A stretch of 64,000 nucleotides of DNA from Chromobacterium sp. IIBBL 290-4 (lineage in GTDB: Bacteria > Pseudomonadota > Gammaproteobacteria > Burkholderiales > Chromobacteriaceae), in contig NZ_CP100128.1 in the NCBI RefSeq assembly GCF_024207115.1, forward strand, positions 4,898,001-4,962,000, read 5' to 3'. Numbering within the stretch: the first letter of the stretch is position 1; the number at the start of each line of letters is the position of its first letter. The notes under the pieces are model-generated. The model did not search any database, was not told the DNA's origin, and was given only the letters and a program-made list of their open reading frames with translations. Shown piece after piece: positions 45,180 through 54,136 of this stretch. The translations under genes were made by a program, and so were the position numbers.

Positions 45180-45752
45180 ATGTTACGCCGCACGTTTCTC
45201 ATCGCCGCCATCGCCGCGCTCACCGGCTGCGCCAGCATGGCGGACAAGCTGCAAGGCTCGCTCGCGCCGCCGCTGGGCCAAGCCTATGCCATCGTATCGC
45301 TGGTCGGCAAAGCCTTTGAGCCGGATCGCGCCGTCGTCGGCCTGCAAATCCGCGACGCCGCGGGACGGGAAGCCGCGGCAGACGTCGCCAGCCTCAATAC
45401 CGACACGGTATTCGGCGAGGAAGGCATGTCGCCGGTGGAAGGCAAGCTGATGCTGTTGCCGCTGCCGCCGGGAGACTATCGCCTGGCCAATGTCTGGGGC
45501 CATTGGGCGGAGGACGGCGCCTGGGGGCCGTATCTGCAGATGAAGCAGTTCAAGCAGAACGCGCCGTTTCATCTGGATGCCGGCGAAACGGTTTATCTGG
45601 GCGAAGTGAAACTGGAGATGTCCTTCCTGCCGGAAGTGAAGTACGGGAATGAAGCCAGGCGCGATTTCGGCCATATGCGGCGCGTCTGGAAAGTGAAGGA
45701 CTTGAGCCAGGTGAAGATCCGGCCGCTCGCGCCCGCCAGCGGCGCGCAATGA
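45180..45752 (+). CDS. putative lipoprotein, unrecognised
   Basis: 190 residues. MLRRTFLIAAIAALTGCASM is a lipoprotein signal with lipobox LTGC, so the mature protein is lipid-anchored at Cys17. The rest has an immunoglobulin-like beta pattern (LQIRDAAGREAAADVASLNT, then LPLPPGDYRLANVWGHWAED). I recognise no named family. It follows the thioesterase by 27 bases and converges on the HD-GYP-like gene. Confidence 0.8.
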   Translation: MLRRTFLIAAIAALTGCASMADKLQGSLAPPLGQAYAIVSLVGKAFEPDRAVVGLQIRDAAGREAAADVASLNTDTVFGEEGMSPVEGKLMLLPLPPGDYRLANVWGHWAEDGAWGPYLQMKQFKQNAPFHLDAGETVYLGEVKLEMSFLPEVKYGNEARRDFGHMRRVWKVKDLSQVKIRPLAPASGAQ

Positions 45753-45753
45753 C

Positions 45754-46992
45754 TCAGGATTTATGCCACAGCCGGTATAGAAAGGACGGATTGCAGCCCG
45801 CCAACACCGCCGCCACCGGCTCCACCACCTGGAACATCTGCTGCCGGGTGTCGCGCAACAGCCAGTCGGCGTAAGGCGGGCCGTCCAGCCGCCTCAGCGC
45901 GGCCACCTTGGGCGCGTTGGCCTTGTCGCCCCGATGCGTCACCACCGCCACTTCATTGTTATACAGCCGCACAAAGCTGCCGGGCGGATAAACGCCCAAC
46001 TCCTTCACCAACAAGGACACATGTTGAGAAGGAAACGCGCCCAGTTCGCCGCGGAACAGACTGCCCAACACCCAGGCCGGCAATTGCGGCCCGCCCTGAT
46101 GCACGCATCCGCAAACCAGATCCACCATCTGCAGCAGCAAGGCGTCGCTTTCGATTTCGTCGCCGGCCAAGCCCAAGGGATAGCCGCTGCCATCCTGCCG
46201 CTCATGATGCTGCAGCACCAGCCTGTGCCAGCTCTCCTCCGCCACGCCCGCTTCGCGCAGCATGGCCGAAGCCAGCACCGGATGGGCGAACATCTGCTCC
46301 TGCTGGGCCTCGTCCATGGGCGCGGTTTGCGCGGCCAATTGATTGAGCAGCCCGGTAATCGGCAGATTCATCGCCAGCGCCGCGCCGACCAGGGGCAGCA
46401 AACTTTCGTCGTCCAGGCCCATCTTGCGTCCCAGCACCGCGAGAATCGCCGCCACATGCACGCTATGGGCGCTGCCGATATCCTGGTACGGCAACAGGAA
46501 CACGCTGGCCAACACGCCGTCGGGATGCCGCTTGCTGAGGATCAGCAAGCCTTCCGCCATGCCCAGCAAGCTGCCGGCCAGATCGCGCACCGCCAAGCCA
46601 TGCAGCAACACGCCCTCAGCCCGCCGCAGCAAAAATGCCATCTCCTGCAGCGGCTTGCCGCTGTTGCGCTGCTGTTCGGCCTCTTTTTCGCGTTGCGCGG
46701 CGCGCTCCAGCCGCTCCCGCTCCAGACGGGCCTCGACCTCTTCGCCATCGCCATGGCCAAGCCTGGCCAGCCTATCCCGCTGCTCCTCGGTCAGGACGTA
46801 ATGTCCTTTCTTCAGCAGCAACACGCCGTTCTTGGCATAGACATCCACAGGCGTCTGCCTGCCGGGCCGCAGAAAATTCCGCGGCAGCTTCACCTTGCCT
46901 GAAGAGTCCGTCATAATTCGACCGACATAAGTGGTTTCCACAACTGTTGGACCATCAATATTGCTTATCGACATTCCCCGCGCTGTGTTCAA
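45754..46992 (-). CDS. HD-GYP-like protein lacking the HD metal pair
   Basis: 412 residues with an N-terminal DUF3391-like part (GKVKLPRNFLRPGRQTPVDV, LLLKKGHYVLTEEQRDRL) and a coiled stretch rich in Glu/Arg near 90-115. The catalytic half retains AHSVHVAAILAVLGRKMG and HHERQDGSGYP, but where c-di-GMP phosphodiesterases have HD in LLHDIGK it reads GAALAMNLP. The metal site is therefore incomplete and catalysis is doubtful; it may instead bind c-di-GMP or a partner. Upstream start codons at 46992 and 46974 are both possible. Confidence 0.82.
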   Translation of the reverse strand: MNTARGMSISNIDGPTVVETTYVGRIMTDSSGKVKLPRNFLRPGRQTPVDVYAKNGVLLLKKGHYVLTEEQRDRLARLGHGDGEEVEARLERERLERAAQREKEAEQQRNSGKPLQEMAFLLRRAEGVLLHGLAVRDLAGSLLGMAEGLLILSKRHPDGVLASVFLLPYQDIGSAHSVHVAAILAVLGRKMGLDDESLLPLVGAALAMNLPITGLLNQLAAQTAPMDEAQQEQMFAHPVLASAMLREAGVAEESWHRLVLQHHERQDGSGYPLGLAGDEIESDALLLQMVDLVCGCVHQGGPQLPAWVLGSLFRGELGAFPSQHVSLLVKELGVYPPGSFVRLYNNEVAVVTHRGDKANAPKVAALRRLDGPPYADWLLRDTRQQMFQVVEPVAAVLAGCNPSFLYRLWHKS

Positions 46993-47040
46993 GCTTTAAT
47001 CAGCAATATTTGTAAAAGATTCCTTGCCAAGGAGAGCCGC

Positions 47041-47886
47041 ATGTCGCATCAAGAGACCGATCCTACCCGCCGCGCCCTGCTGGCCGGAGCCGGCGCGGTG
47101 GGCTTCGCCCTCGCCATCCAGCCGGTTTCCGCCTCCGCCATCTTCACCGACAGCCAAGCACTGCAAACCGGCGCGCCCGATATCGACACCGGCAAAGGCG
47201 TGATGGGCGGGTATTACGCCAAACCGGACAAAGCCGCGGGACCGTTGCCGCTGGTGATCGTGATCCAGGAAATCTTCGGCGTGCACGCCCACATCCAGGA
47301 CTTGTGCCGCCGCCTGGCCAAGCAAGGCTATTTCGCGGTCGCGCCCGAGCTGTACTTCCGCCATGGCGATCCGGCCAAAATCGCCGATATCGATACGCTG
47401 ATGCGCGATCTGGTCCGCGCCGTGCCGGATGCCGAAGTGCAGAGCGATCTGGACGCGACCTGGCGCTGGGCCGGCGCGCATGGCGCGGATCTGAAGCGCG
47501 GCGCGGTGACCGGCTTCTGCTGGGGCGGACGCCAAACCTGGCTGTACGCGGCGCGCAACCCAGACCTGAGGGCCGCCGTGGCCTGGTACGGCAAACTGGA
47601 AGCGCCGGCCAACGACATCACGCCGCGCCATCCGCTGGACATCGTCAAGGAGTTGAAAACCCCGGTGCTGGGACTTTACGGCGGGCAAGACAAAGGCATT
47701 CCGCTGGAGTCGGTTGAGAAAATGCGCGCCGCGCTGCAAAGCGCCGGCAAGGAGGGCGAGATCGTCATCTATCCGGACGCCGATCACGCCTTCAACGCCG
47801 ATTACCGCCCCAGCTACAACGCCCCTGCGGCGCAAGACGGCTGGAAGAGAATGCTGGACTGGTTCGCCCGCCACGGCGCGCATTGA
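47041..47886 (+). CDS. dienelactone hydrolase family protein, Tat-exported
   Basis: 281 residues. An N-terminal TRRALLAGAGAVGFALA is a twin-arginine signal. The alpha/beta hydrolase core has IVIQEIFGVHAHIQDLCRRL, then nucleophile Cys in VTGFCWGGRQTWLY and Asp/His in YGGQDKGIP and YPDADHAFNADYRPSY, i.e. the Cys-Asp-His triad of dienelactone hydrolases. Substrate unknown; many such enzymes are carboxymethylenebutenolidase-like without ring-cleavage genes nearby, and none is seen here. Confidence 0.9.
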   Translation: MSHQETDPTRRALLAGAGAVGFALAIQPVSASAIFTDSQALQTGAPDIDTGKGVMGGYYAKPDKAAGPLPLVIVIQEIFGVHAHIQDLCRRLAKQGYFAVAPELYFRHGDPAKIADIDTLMRDLVRAVPDAEVQSDLDATWRWAGAHGADLKRGAVTGFCWGGRQTWLYAARNPDLRAAVAWYGKLEAPANDITPRHPLDIVKELKTPVLGLYGGQDKGIPLESVEKMRAALQSAGKEGEIVIYPDADHAFNADYRPSYNAPAAQDGWKRMLDWFARHGAH

Positions 47887-47943
47887 AGCGAGCCGCCCAT
47901 CCGCCGTAGCGCGGGCTGGCTCCGCCATGCCCGCGAACGGCTT

Positions 47944-49062
47944 TCAGCGCCCGCCCACCACGCTGCGCAGCTCCAGCCGCGCGCGGATCACCCGGTTGAA
48001 CAACTGCAGCCATGCCGGATCGAACTGCCGCTCCGAGGCGTTCAACTCCGCTACTGCCCGCAGCATGGAGCGGCGCTGCCCTTGCTGCTCATGCTTGAGC
48101 GTCACAGACTCGAAGGCGTCGATCAAGGCCAGCAAGTACGCGCCCCCGCAAATGCCCCCCGCCTTCAAGCCAGCCGGATAGCCTCGCCCATCAGGCGTTT
48201 CATGATGCTGCCACACCATCTTCGCCGCGACATCCCAGCCAGGCATGCGTTCCAGCAAGCCTGCCGCCCAGCCGGGGTGCGCCGACATCTCTTGGCGGTC
48301 CGACTCGCTCATCCGCCCCGCCTTCAACCACAAGGACTCCGGCAGCAGCATCATGCCGATATCGTGCATGTACACGGCGGCGGCCAGTTGCTCCATGTCC
48401 AGCGGCGTTTCCGCCAGGCGGTTGGTTTCCAGCGCCAGCGCCAGATTGCGTTCGGTGCGGCCATGAAACTCCGGCAATCGCTGCTCGAATTGCAAAGCCA
48501 GCGAGCGGAAAAACTGCAGATCGGCAAAGCGCTGGCCCAGCCTCTCGACCGGCTGGGAGGGCGCGGCGGGCGCCGGCGCGGCCTGGCCCATCATGCTAGC
48601 GACCAACTTGGCGCAGGCCGCCGGCAACTCCGCCGCGCCCATGACCGGCAATTTCTCCAGGGACGACAACAGCTTTTCCAGCCGCAAGTCCTCCAGCGGC
48701 TCGCCATGCGCCATCGCCTCCAACACCAGCACCAGGCGATCCAGCACCAGCAACAGCACATCGCCTATCACTTCCAGATATGGCGACTCGCCGTTACGCA
48801 CTCGCTCCAGCAGATTTTCCAGCGCATGCACATAGGGTTCGACAAACACCACCTGGCACAGGCTGGCATCTCCTTTGATGCTATGCAGAATGCGGAACAT
48901 CTGGGCGATGGATTCAGGAGTCCCGCCGCCGTCTCCCAGCCGGCAAACCAGCTGCTCCAACTGCGGCGCATAGTCTGAAATCGCGTCGCGGAAGTCCTGA
49001 AAACCCACCGGATCCAAAATTTCCGGCATTACCAACTGCCTGGCCATGATGACATTTCCCAA
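47944..49062 (-). CDS. Hpt and HD-GYP domain protein
   Basis: 372 residues. An N-terminal histidine-phosphotransfer domain has H60 in FRILHSIKGDASLCQ. The C-terminal HD-GYP domain is complete: AAAVYMHDIGMMLLPESLWL gives the HD pair and WQHHETPDGRGYPAGL the GYP motif, so it should hydrolyse c-di-GMP. A proline/alanine-rich linker (GQAAPAPAAPSQP) joins them. Phosphorylation by a histidine kinase could control hydrolysis; no kinase is nearby. A second start, MARQLV at 49047, is as good as 49062. Confidence 0.9.
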   Translation of the reverse strand: MGNVIMARQLVMPEILDPVGFQDFRDAISDYAPQLEQLVCRLGDGGGTPESIAQMFRILHSIKGDASLCQVVFVEPYVHALENLLERVRNGESPYLEVIGDVLLLVLDRLVLVLEAMAHGEPLEDLRLEKLLSSLEKLPVMGAAELPAACAKLVASMMGQAAPAPAAPSQPVERLGQRFADLQFFRSLALQFEQRLPEFHGRTERNLALALETNRLAETPLDMEQLAAAVYMHDIGMMLLPESLWLKAGRMSESDRQEMSAHPGWAAGLLERMPGWDVAAKMVWQHHETPDGRGYPAGLKAGGICGGAYLLALIDAFESVTLKHEQQGQRRSMLRAVAELNASERQFDPAWLQLFNRVIRARLELRSVVGGR

Positions 49063-49366
49063 GCCTCATCGATTTACCCAGTATAAGCAAACGCAGGCAA
49101 AACAAAGGGCTAGCCTTGCCGATCGTCTTGGGCTTAGTTAAAGGAAATGTAAATGTCCTGGCCCAAGGTATTAAATATTCGTAAAAACGGCCATTTCTTA
49201 CAGAAAACGCTTGCCATGGCGCAGAACTATAGGCACTATCCGTTCCGCAGGATGCTCAAGTTGTGGATGTGTAGTTGTCGTAGTGGCAATAGGCCGTACC
49301 TCAGTCGCCATTTCCCTTGAACTTCGTGCCTTTTATTTCAACTGCTCGTTTTGAGGATTAAACAAA
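49063..49366 (+). promoter_or_regulatory. promoter and long leader of cspA
   Basis: About 300 AT-rich bases without ORF. A -10-like TATTAAAT near 49169 and a leader of roughly 190 bases with GC-rich inverted stretches precede GAGGA at 49353-49357. Long structured leaders are the usual thermosensor of cold-shock genes. Exact transcript start not determined. Confidence 0.5.
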
Positions 49367-49570
49367 ATGGCAACTGGTACCGTTAAGTGGTTTAACGACT
49401 CCAAAGGTTTTGGCTTCATCACCCCGGACGAAGGCGGCGACGACGTGTTCGCTCACTTCTCCCAAATCAACGCCAAAGGCTTCCGCACCCTGGCTGAAAA
49501 CCAACGCGTGAGCTTCGACGTGGTTGACGGCCCGAAGGGCAAGCAAGCCTCCAACATCCAGCCGCTGTAA
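49367..49570 (+). CDS. cspA: cold shock protein, CspA family
   Basis: 67 residues, a single OB-fold. RNP1 is KGFGFITP and RNP2 is DVFAHFS. It binds single-stranded nucleic acid and melts RNA structure. [20 protein letters not shown] is the common N-terminus. The following terminator makes it monocistronic. Confidence 0.97.
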   Translation: MATGTVKWFNDSKGFGFITPDEGGDDVFAHFSQINAKGFRTLAENQRVSFDVVDGPKGKQASNIQPL

Positions 49571-49601
49571 TCTCTTCAAGAGATCATCAAGCTAGATGAG
49601 A

Positions 49602-49628
49602 AAACCCGGACACGTCCGGGTTTTTTTG
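49602..49628 (+). terminator. terminator of cspA
   Basis: ACCCGGAC/GTCCGGGT stem at 49604-49621 followed by seven T. Confidence 0.92.
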
Positions 49629-49661
49629 CATTTCGGCCCTCAGGGCCAGCCAGGAGCCGCC

Positions 49662-50213
49662 ATGTCCGACCAGAACGAAATCGTCATCGCCGCCACCCGC
49701 GAGTGGCTGGAAAAGGCCGTCATCGGCCTCAATCTCTGCCCCTTCGCCAAATCGGTGTACGTGAAGAACCAAGTCCGCATCCAGGTGAGCGAAGCCACGG
49801 ACCCGCAGCAGCTGGCCGAGGAACTGGCCGCCGAACTGAAGCTGCTGGCGGAAACCGACCCGCAGGAAATCGACACCACGCTGCTGGTGCACCCCAAGGC
49901 GCTGACCCGTTTTCTCGACTTCAACGAATTTCTCGACATCGCCGACGCCATCGTCGACGAGCTGAAACTGGAAGGCGAAATCCAGGTGGCCAGCTTCCAC
50001 CCGCGCTTCCAGTTCGAAGGCACCGGCGTCAACGATATCGAAAACTACACCAACCGCTCGCCCTATCCGACGCTGCACCTGATACGCGAAGCCAGCATAG
50101 ACCGCGCGGTGGAAGCGTTCCCCGAAGCGGAAGCCATCTTCGAGCGCAATATCGAAACCGTTCAAAAACTGGGACTGGAAGGCTGGAAAGCGATGTTCGC
50201 CAAGCCCGAATAA
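49662..50213 (+). CDS. DUF1415 family protein
   Basis: 183 residues from MSDQNEIVIAATREWLEKAV, after CAGGAGCC. VIGLNLCPFAKSVYVKNQVR and FHPRFQFEGTGVNDIENYTN-type segments identify DUF1415, a conserved proteobacterial family with no known activity. The CPF motif and His/Asp residues hint at metal binding, which is inference only. Transcribed alone between two terminators. Confidence 0.88.
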   Translation: MSDQNEIVIAATREWLEKAVIGLNLCPFAKSVYVKNQVRIQVSEATDPQQLAEELAAELKLLAETDPQEIDTTLLVHPKALTRFLDFNEFLDIADAIVDELKLEGEIQVASFHPRFQFEGTGVNDIENYTNRSPYPTLHLIREASIDRAVEAFPEAEAIFERNIETVQKLGLEGWKAMFAKPE

Positions 50214-50232
50214 GCAAAATCCATACAGCATG

Positions 50233-50264
50233 AAAAAAGCGCAATCGGCCGATTGCGCTTTTTA
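50233..50264. terminator. bidirectional terminator
   Basis: AAAAGCGCAATCGG and its mirror CCGATTGCGCTTTT form a long perfect hairpin between converging genes, with T-runs in both directions. Confidence 0.92.
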
Positions 50265-50279
50265 TTTTCAGATCAAACT

Positions 50280-50849
50280 TCAGCGAGGATAGCGCCCCCG
50301 CTTGTCCGCGTAAAAGGCCCGGATCTTTGGCATGTCCGCCTCGATATCGCCTGTCGGCTGGAACATGGGGCCGAAGCCGCCTTCCTTCCGTCCATAGTCC
50401 AGATAGGCCAGCGCGATCGGCACGCCCGCGCCTCGAGCGATGTGGTAAAAGCCCGTCTTCCACTCCGTCACCGCCTTGCGGGTGCCTTCAGGCGGAATCG
50501 CCACCACCAGCCGCTCGCTGCTCTGAAACACATCCACCATCTGCTGCACCAAAGAGTTGTTCTGATGGCGCATCACCGGAATGCCGCCTAGCCAGCGCAT
50601 CACCGGCCCCATCGGACCTTTGAACAGCGTGTGCTTGCCCATCCAGTAAATTTTGGCGCGCGCGGCGAAGCACAGACCCAGCGTGATGGGGAAGTCCCAA
50701 TTGCTGGTGTGCGGCGCGCCTATCATCACGTACTTGTCCAACGTGGGGAACTCACCCTTCAGCTTCCAGCCGCAGAGCTTGAGCAAGGCGATGGACAGCC
50801 AGCGAAAAAGATCGCGCACAATGGGCGTGTCGAAAATGGTGAAATGCAT
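50280..50849 (-). CDS. 1-acylglycerol-3-phosphate acyltransferase-like protein
   Basis: 189 residues from MHFTIFDTPIVRDLFRWL; the longer ORF upstream reads non-coding sequence. The PlsC motif is H47-x4-D52 in APHTSNWDFPITLG, and IPPEGTRKAVTEWKTGFYHI carries the EGTR block. It transfers acyl chains to lysophospholipid or a related acceptor at the inner membrane. Short for PlsC, close to the subgroup found next to housekeeping genes in many proteobacteria; substrate open. Confidence 0.87.
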   Translation of the reverse strand: MHFTIFDTPIVRDLFRWLSIALLKLCGWKLKGEFPTLDKYVMIGAPHTSNWDFPITLGLCFAARAKIYWMGKHTLFKGPMGPVMRWLGGIPVMRHQNNSLVQQMVDVFQSSERLVVAIPPEGTRKAVTEWKTGFYHIARGAGVPIALAYLDYGRKEGGFGPMFQPTGDIEADMPKIRAFYADKRGRYPR

Positions 50850-51178
50850 GATGGTCCTGAGCAAGGCCGGACCGCCGGGCACCGCGCGGGGCTCCAGGCC
50901 GCCCCAAGCGTCGGGGGCTGGCGCCAACCACGTGGAAAAACGCGGCACTGTACCGGAGAATCCCCCTGCGGTAAATGCGGATTGCAAAATACAATCGGCC
51001 GCTGCAAAGCCATGAATCTCCATCGGATTATCGTAGCTCTTTCCCCCATTCGCCAGCCGGCATCCCTGCCTCCTGGAAAAGCCGTCACATCCCCTTACGA
51101 ATGGTTACCAAGTCCGCAGAACCTCCCGCTCTCAGCGAGAGTCCTAACGAGACAAGAACTTCCATTCTGGGGAAAACC

Positions 51179-51403
51179 ATGACTCATACCATCCAGCGCC
51201 CTGCCCGCTTGCTGCTCGCCGGCGCCATGGCCCTCTCACTGCTGTCCGGTTGCGCCAGCATGAGCCATCGCCAACAGAACACCGCCGTCGGCGCCGCGGC
51301 AGGCGCCGTGCTGGGATCCGTGCTGACCGGCGGCAGCGCCGTCGCCACGCTGGGCGGCGCCGCCATCGGCGGCGTCATCGGCCACCAGACTGGCCACCGC
51401 TGA
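51179..51403 (+). CDS. glycine-zipper outer membrane lipoprotein
   Basis: 74 residues. The lipobox is LLSGC in MTHTIQRPARLLLAGAMALS; mature part has AVGAAAGAVLGSVLTGG, a glycine zipper, then GGAAIGGVIGHQTGH. Similar to osmotically induced lipoproteins of the YmgG/OsmB group. Such proteins are thought to insert in the outer membrane; function is unclear. A terminator follows at once. Confidence 0.85.
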   Translation: MTHTIQRPARLLLAGAMALSLLSGCASMSHRQQNTAVGAAAGAVLGSVLTGGSAVATLGGAAIGGVIGHQTGHR

Positions 51404-51415
51404 TCCTCCTGACAG

Positions 51416-51442
51416 GAGCCGGCCTCACGCCGGCTCTTTTGT
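51416..51442 (+). terminator. terminator after the glycine-zipper lipoprotein
   Basis: GAGCCGGC (51416-51423) pairs with GCCGGCTC (51429-51436), then TTTTGTTTTG. Confidence 0.88.
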
Positions 51443-51492
51443 TTTGTTGCGGCCGCACATATCATCGGTAGGACTCCACACCGGGCGACATC

Positions 51493-52854
51493 ATGAGCCA
51501 AAGCATGAACTGGGAGAGCCTGCTCTCCACCCGCCGCTTCAAAATCATCCAGGGCGAGGTCAAGGAAACCCGCACGCCGGCCACCCAAGAAGGCGGTTCC
51601 GGCCTGCGCACCGACTTCCACATCGACCACGACCGCGTGGTGTTCTCCAGCGCCTTCCGCCGCCTGGGCCGCAAAACCCAGGTGCATCCGCTGGCCCGCC
51701 ATGACCACACCCACAACCGCCTCACCCACAGCGTGGAAGTGGCCAGCGTGGGCCGCAGCCTGGGCAACCGCGTGGGGGTCATGCTGGAACACGGCGGCCA
51801 GCTGCCCGCTGGCTACACCCCGCACGATATCGGCGCGGTGGTGCAAGTGGCCTGCCTGGCGCACGATATCGGCAATCCGCCCTTCGGCCACACCGGCGAA
51901 GACGCGCTGCGCGACTGGTTCCGCGCCGAGCGCAACGCCCACTGGCTGCAGGGGCTGAGCCCGGCGGAAATCCGCGATGTGCAAACCTACGAGGGCAACG
52001 CCCACGGCCTGCGCATGCTGTCCACGCTGGAGATGTATACCGGCGAAGGCGGCATGCGCCTTACCGCCGCCGCGCTGGGCACGCTGATCAAATACCCGTG
52101 GACAGCAGACGCGCCGCCCGCTTATGAACGCGACAAATTCAACATCTACCGCACCGAGCTGCCCTATTTCGAGCGCGTCGCCGATGAACTGGGCCTGATC
52201 CGCCACAGCCCGCTGCAATGGAGCCGCCATCCGCTGTCCTATCTGATGGAGGCTGCGGACGACATCTGCTACGCCATCCTCGACCTGGAGGACGCGGTGG
52301 AAATCGGCATTCTGGATTTTCACGAGTTCGAAAGACTGTTTTCCGGCTTCGCCGAGCACGAGCGCGTCTGGGGCGTGCACAACGTCAGCCAGAAATGCGG
52401 CACGCTGCGCGGCGTGGCGATAGGCCGCTGCGTCACCGAGGTGGCGGAAAAATTCATGCTGCACCACCCCTCGCTGCTGCATGGCGAATTCCCCGCCAAA
52501 GACCTGATCAATCTCTGCGAACCGGCGGTGCAGGACGCGCTGATCCAGGCCAAGGAGCTGGCCAGCACCAAGGTCTACCGCCATCGCACCAAACTGGTCA
52601 CCGAGCTGGCCTCCTATCCCTGCATCTCCACCATTCTGGACGCGCTGGTGCCCGCCGTTCACGCTTACGCGGCGCGCGGCGGCAAAGAGCTTACGCCGCG
52701 CGAACACCTGGCGATGGGTCTCCTGGAAGGCCATATTCAAAACGGGGACAGCCTGTACCAGGCTTATATGAAGATACTCGACTTCGTCGGCGCCATGACC
52801 GACAACTACGCCGCCAATATGGCGCGCGAGCTGTCCGGCGTCGGCATCCTGTAA
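51493..52854 (+). CDS. dgt: deoxyguanosinetriphosphate triphosphohydrolase
   Basis: 453 residues. It splits dGTP to deoxyguanosine and triphosphate. HD-domain ligands are H in HNRLTHSVEVASVG and HD in VACLAHDIGNPPFGHTGEDA; FSSAFRRLGRKTQVHPLARH is the family start. MEAADDICYAILDLEDAVE carries the last metal Asp. Length fits the type-1 family. Roles include dNTP balance and defence against phage DNA synthesis in some bacteria. Confidence 0.95.
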   Translation: MSQSMNWESLLSTRRFKIIQGEVKETRTPATQEGGSGLRTDFHIDHDRVVFSSAFRRLGRKTQVHPLARHDHTHNRLTHSVEVASVGRSLGNRVGVMLEHGGQLPAGYTPHDIGAVVQVACLAHDIGNPPFGHTGEDALRDWFRAERNAHWLQGLSPAEIRDVQTYEGNAHGLRMLSTLEMYTGEGGMRLTAAALGTLIKYPWTADAPPAYERDKFNIYRTELPYFERVADELGLIRHSPLQWSRHPLSYLMEAADDICYAILDLEDAVEIGILDFHEFERLFSGFAEHERVWGVHNVSQKCGTLRGVAIGRCVTEVAEKFMLHHPSLLHGEFPAKDLINLCEPAVQDALIQAKELASTKVYRHRTKLVTELASYPCISTILDALVPAVHAYAARGGKELTPREHLAMGLLEGHIQNGDSLYQAYMKILDFVGAMTDNYAANMARELSGVGIL

Positions 52855-52873
52855 CCGCTAGCGAAAGGCGACA

Positions 52874-53515
52874 ATGGCCCAGCCCGTCACCCGCTTCTGC
52901 CTGGTTCGCCACGGCGAAACCGATTGGAACCGCGAATACCGGCTGCAAGGCCACACCGACATTCCGCTCAACGACACCGGCCTGGAACAGGCCGAACAAC
53001 TGGCCCAAGCCTTCCGGCCAGGCCAAGCCTTCCAGGCGCTGTACGTCAGCGACCTGACCCGCACCCGCCAAACCGCCGCGCCGCTGCAAAACAAGCTGGG
53101 CCTGCCTGCCCATTACACCCACGCCCTGCGCGAACGCAACATGGGCGCGCTGCAAGGCCTGACCTATGCCGAAGCGGCGGAACAGATTCCCGATCTTTAC
53201 CACCGCCATCAAGCGCGCGATCCGGACTACGACCTGGACGGCGGCGAGAGCCTGCATCGATTTCAGACCCGCGTATTGGAAGGCTTCGCCGACATCGCCG
53301 CCCGCCACCCCGGCGAAACGGTGCTGATCGTCACCCACGGCGGCGTGCTGGACATCATGTATCGCGCCGCCACCGCCAAAGCGCTGCGCGACAAGCGCGA
53401 CTTCCCCATCCCCAACGCCGCCTTGAACTGGCTGGACTACCAGGACGGCGGCTGGTCATTGCGGCGCTGGGCGGACGAATCCCACCTTGCTGGCGCGCTG
53501 GACGAAATCCAGTAA
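52874..53515 (+). CDS. histidine phosphatase family protein (phosphoglycerate mutase-like)
   Basis: 213 residues. FCLVRHGETDWNREYRLQGH is the RHG catalytic motif; the partner Glu lies in LRERNMGALQGLTYAEA and the second His in VLIVTHGGVLDIMYRA. Broad-specificity phosphatases, cobalamin-pathway phosphatases and GpmB-like enzymes share this; no cobalamin genes are near. It follows dgt by 19 bases, so the two may be co-transcribed. Confidence 0.9.
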   Translation: MAQPVTRFCLVRHGETDWNREYRLQGHTDIPLNDTGLEQAEQLAQAFRPGQAFQALYVSDLTRTRQTAAPLQNKLGLPAHYTHALRERNMGALQGLTYAEAAEQIPDLYHRHQARDPDYDLDGGESLHRFQTRVLEGFADIAARHPGETVLIVTHGGVLDIMYRAATAKALRDKRDFPIPNAALNWLDYQDGGWSLRRWADESHLAGALDEIQ

Positions 53516-53746
53516 GAAAACCCATTCCGGCGCGACCAATCGACACAGCGCAATGCCCCGCGGCAAAACCAGCGATGGCAACCGGGCCTCTGGCGAAGAC
53601 GCTCGCCAGAGGATTGCAACGGCGCCCCACCCTCAGACATCGCCAGTTTCCGCCGCCGGCATTATGATGATGTCCATAGCATCGCGACATTTGGCCAGAT
53701 GGCGGCAAACCGCGCCATCCGCCCAAGACCCCATAAGGAGCCGACC

Positions 53747-54136
53747 GTGACCATCCAGAAAACCGACGCCGAATGGCGCGCCCAATTGACGCCGGAACAA
53801 TACCGCGTCGCCCGCCAATCCGGCACCGAGCGTCCATTCAGCGGAGAACACTACTTCCACAACAAACAGGGCGATTACCACTGCGCCTGCTGCGGCGCGC
53901 TGCTGTTCCACAGCGACACAAAATTCGATGCCGGCTGCGGCTGGCCCAGCTTCTGGGCCGAAGCCGCCGGCGCCAACATCCAGCGCATCACCGACACCAG
54001 CCACGGCATGGTGCGCGTGGAAGTGCGCTGCTCCAACTGCGACGCCCACCTCGGCCACGTTTTCGAAGATGGGCCGGACCCAAGCGGGGAAAGATACTGC
54101 ATCAATTCGGTGTGCCTGGATTTCAAGGCGAAGTGA
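53747..54136 (+). CDS. msrB: peptide-methionine (R)-S-oxide reductase
   Basis: 129 residues from a GTG at 53747. AAGGAG at 53735-53740 is ideally spaced for this codon; an upstream ATG at 53699 adds residues not found in the family. Zinc ligands are C46/C49 (CACC) and C95/C98 (CSNC); the catalytic Cys is C118 in [13 protein letters not shown]. It repairs oxidised methionine. It is the last host gene before the Tn7-like element, whose core starts downstream in the same direction. Confidence 0.95.
   Translation: MTIQKTDAEWRAQLTPEQYRVARQSGTERPFSGEHYFHNKQGDYHCACCGALLFHSDTKFDAGCGWPSFWAEAAGANIQRITDTSHGMVRVEVRCSNCDAHLGHVFEDGPDPSGERYCINSVCLDFKAK

Noticed and set aside
53487..53750. ORF between the phosphatase and msrB
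   Set aside because: Low-complexity translation, no motif, and overlaps the msrB ribosome site.
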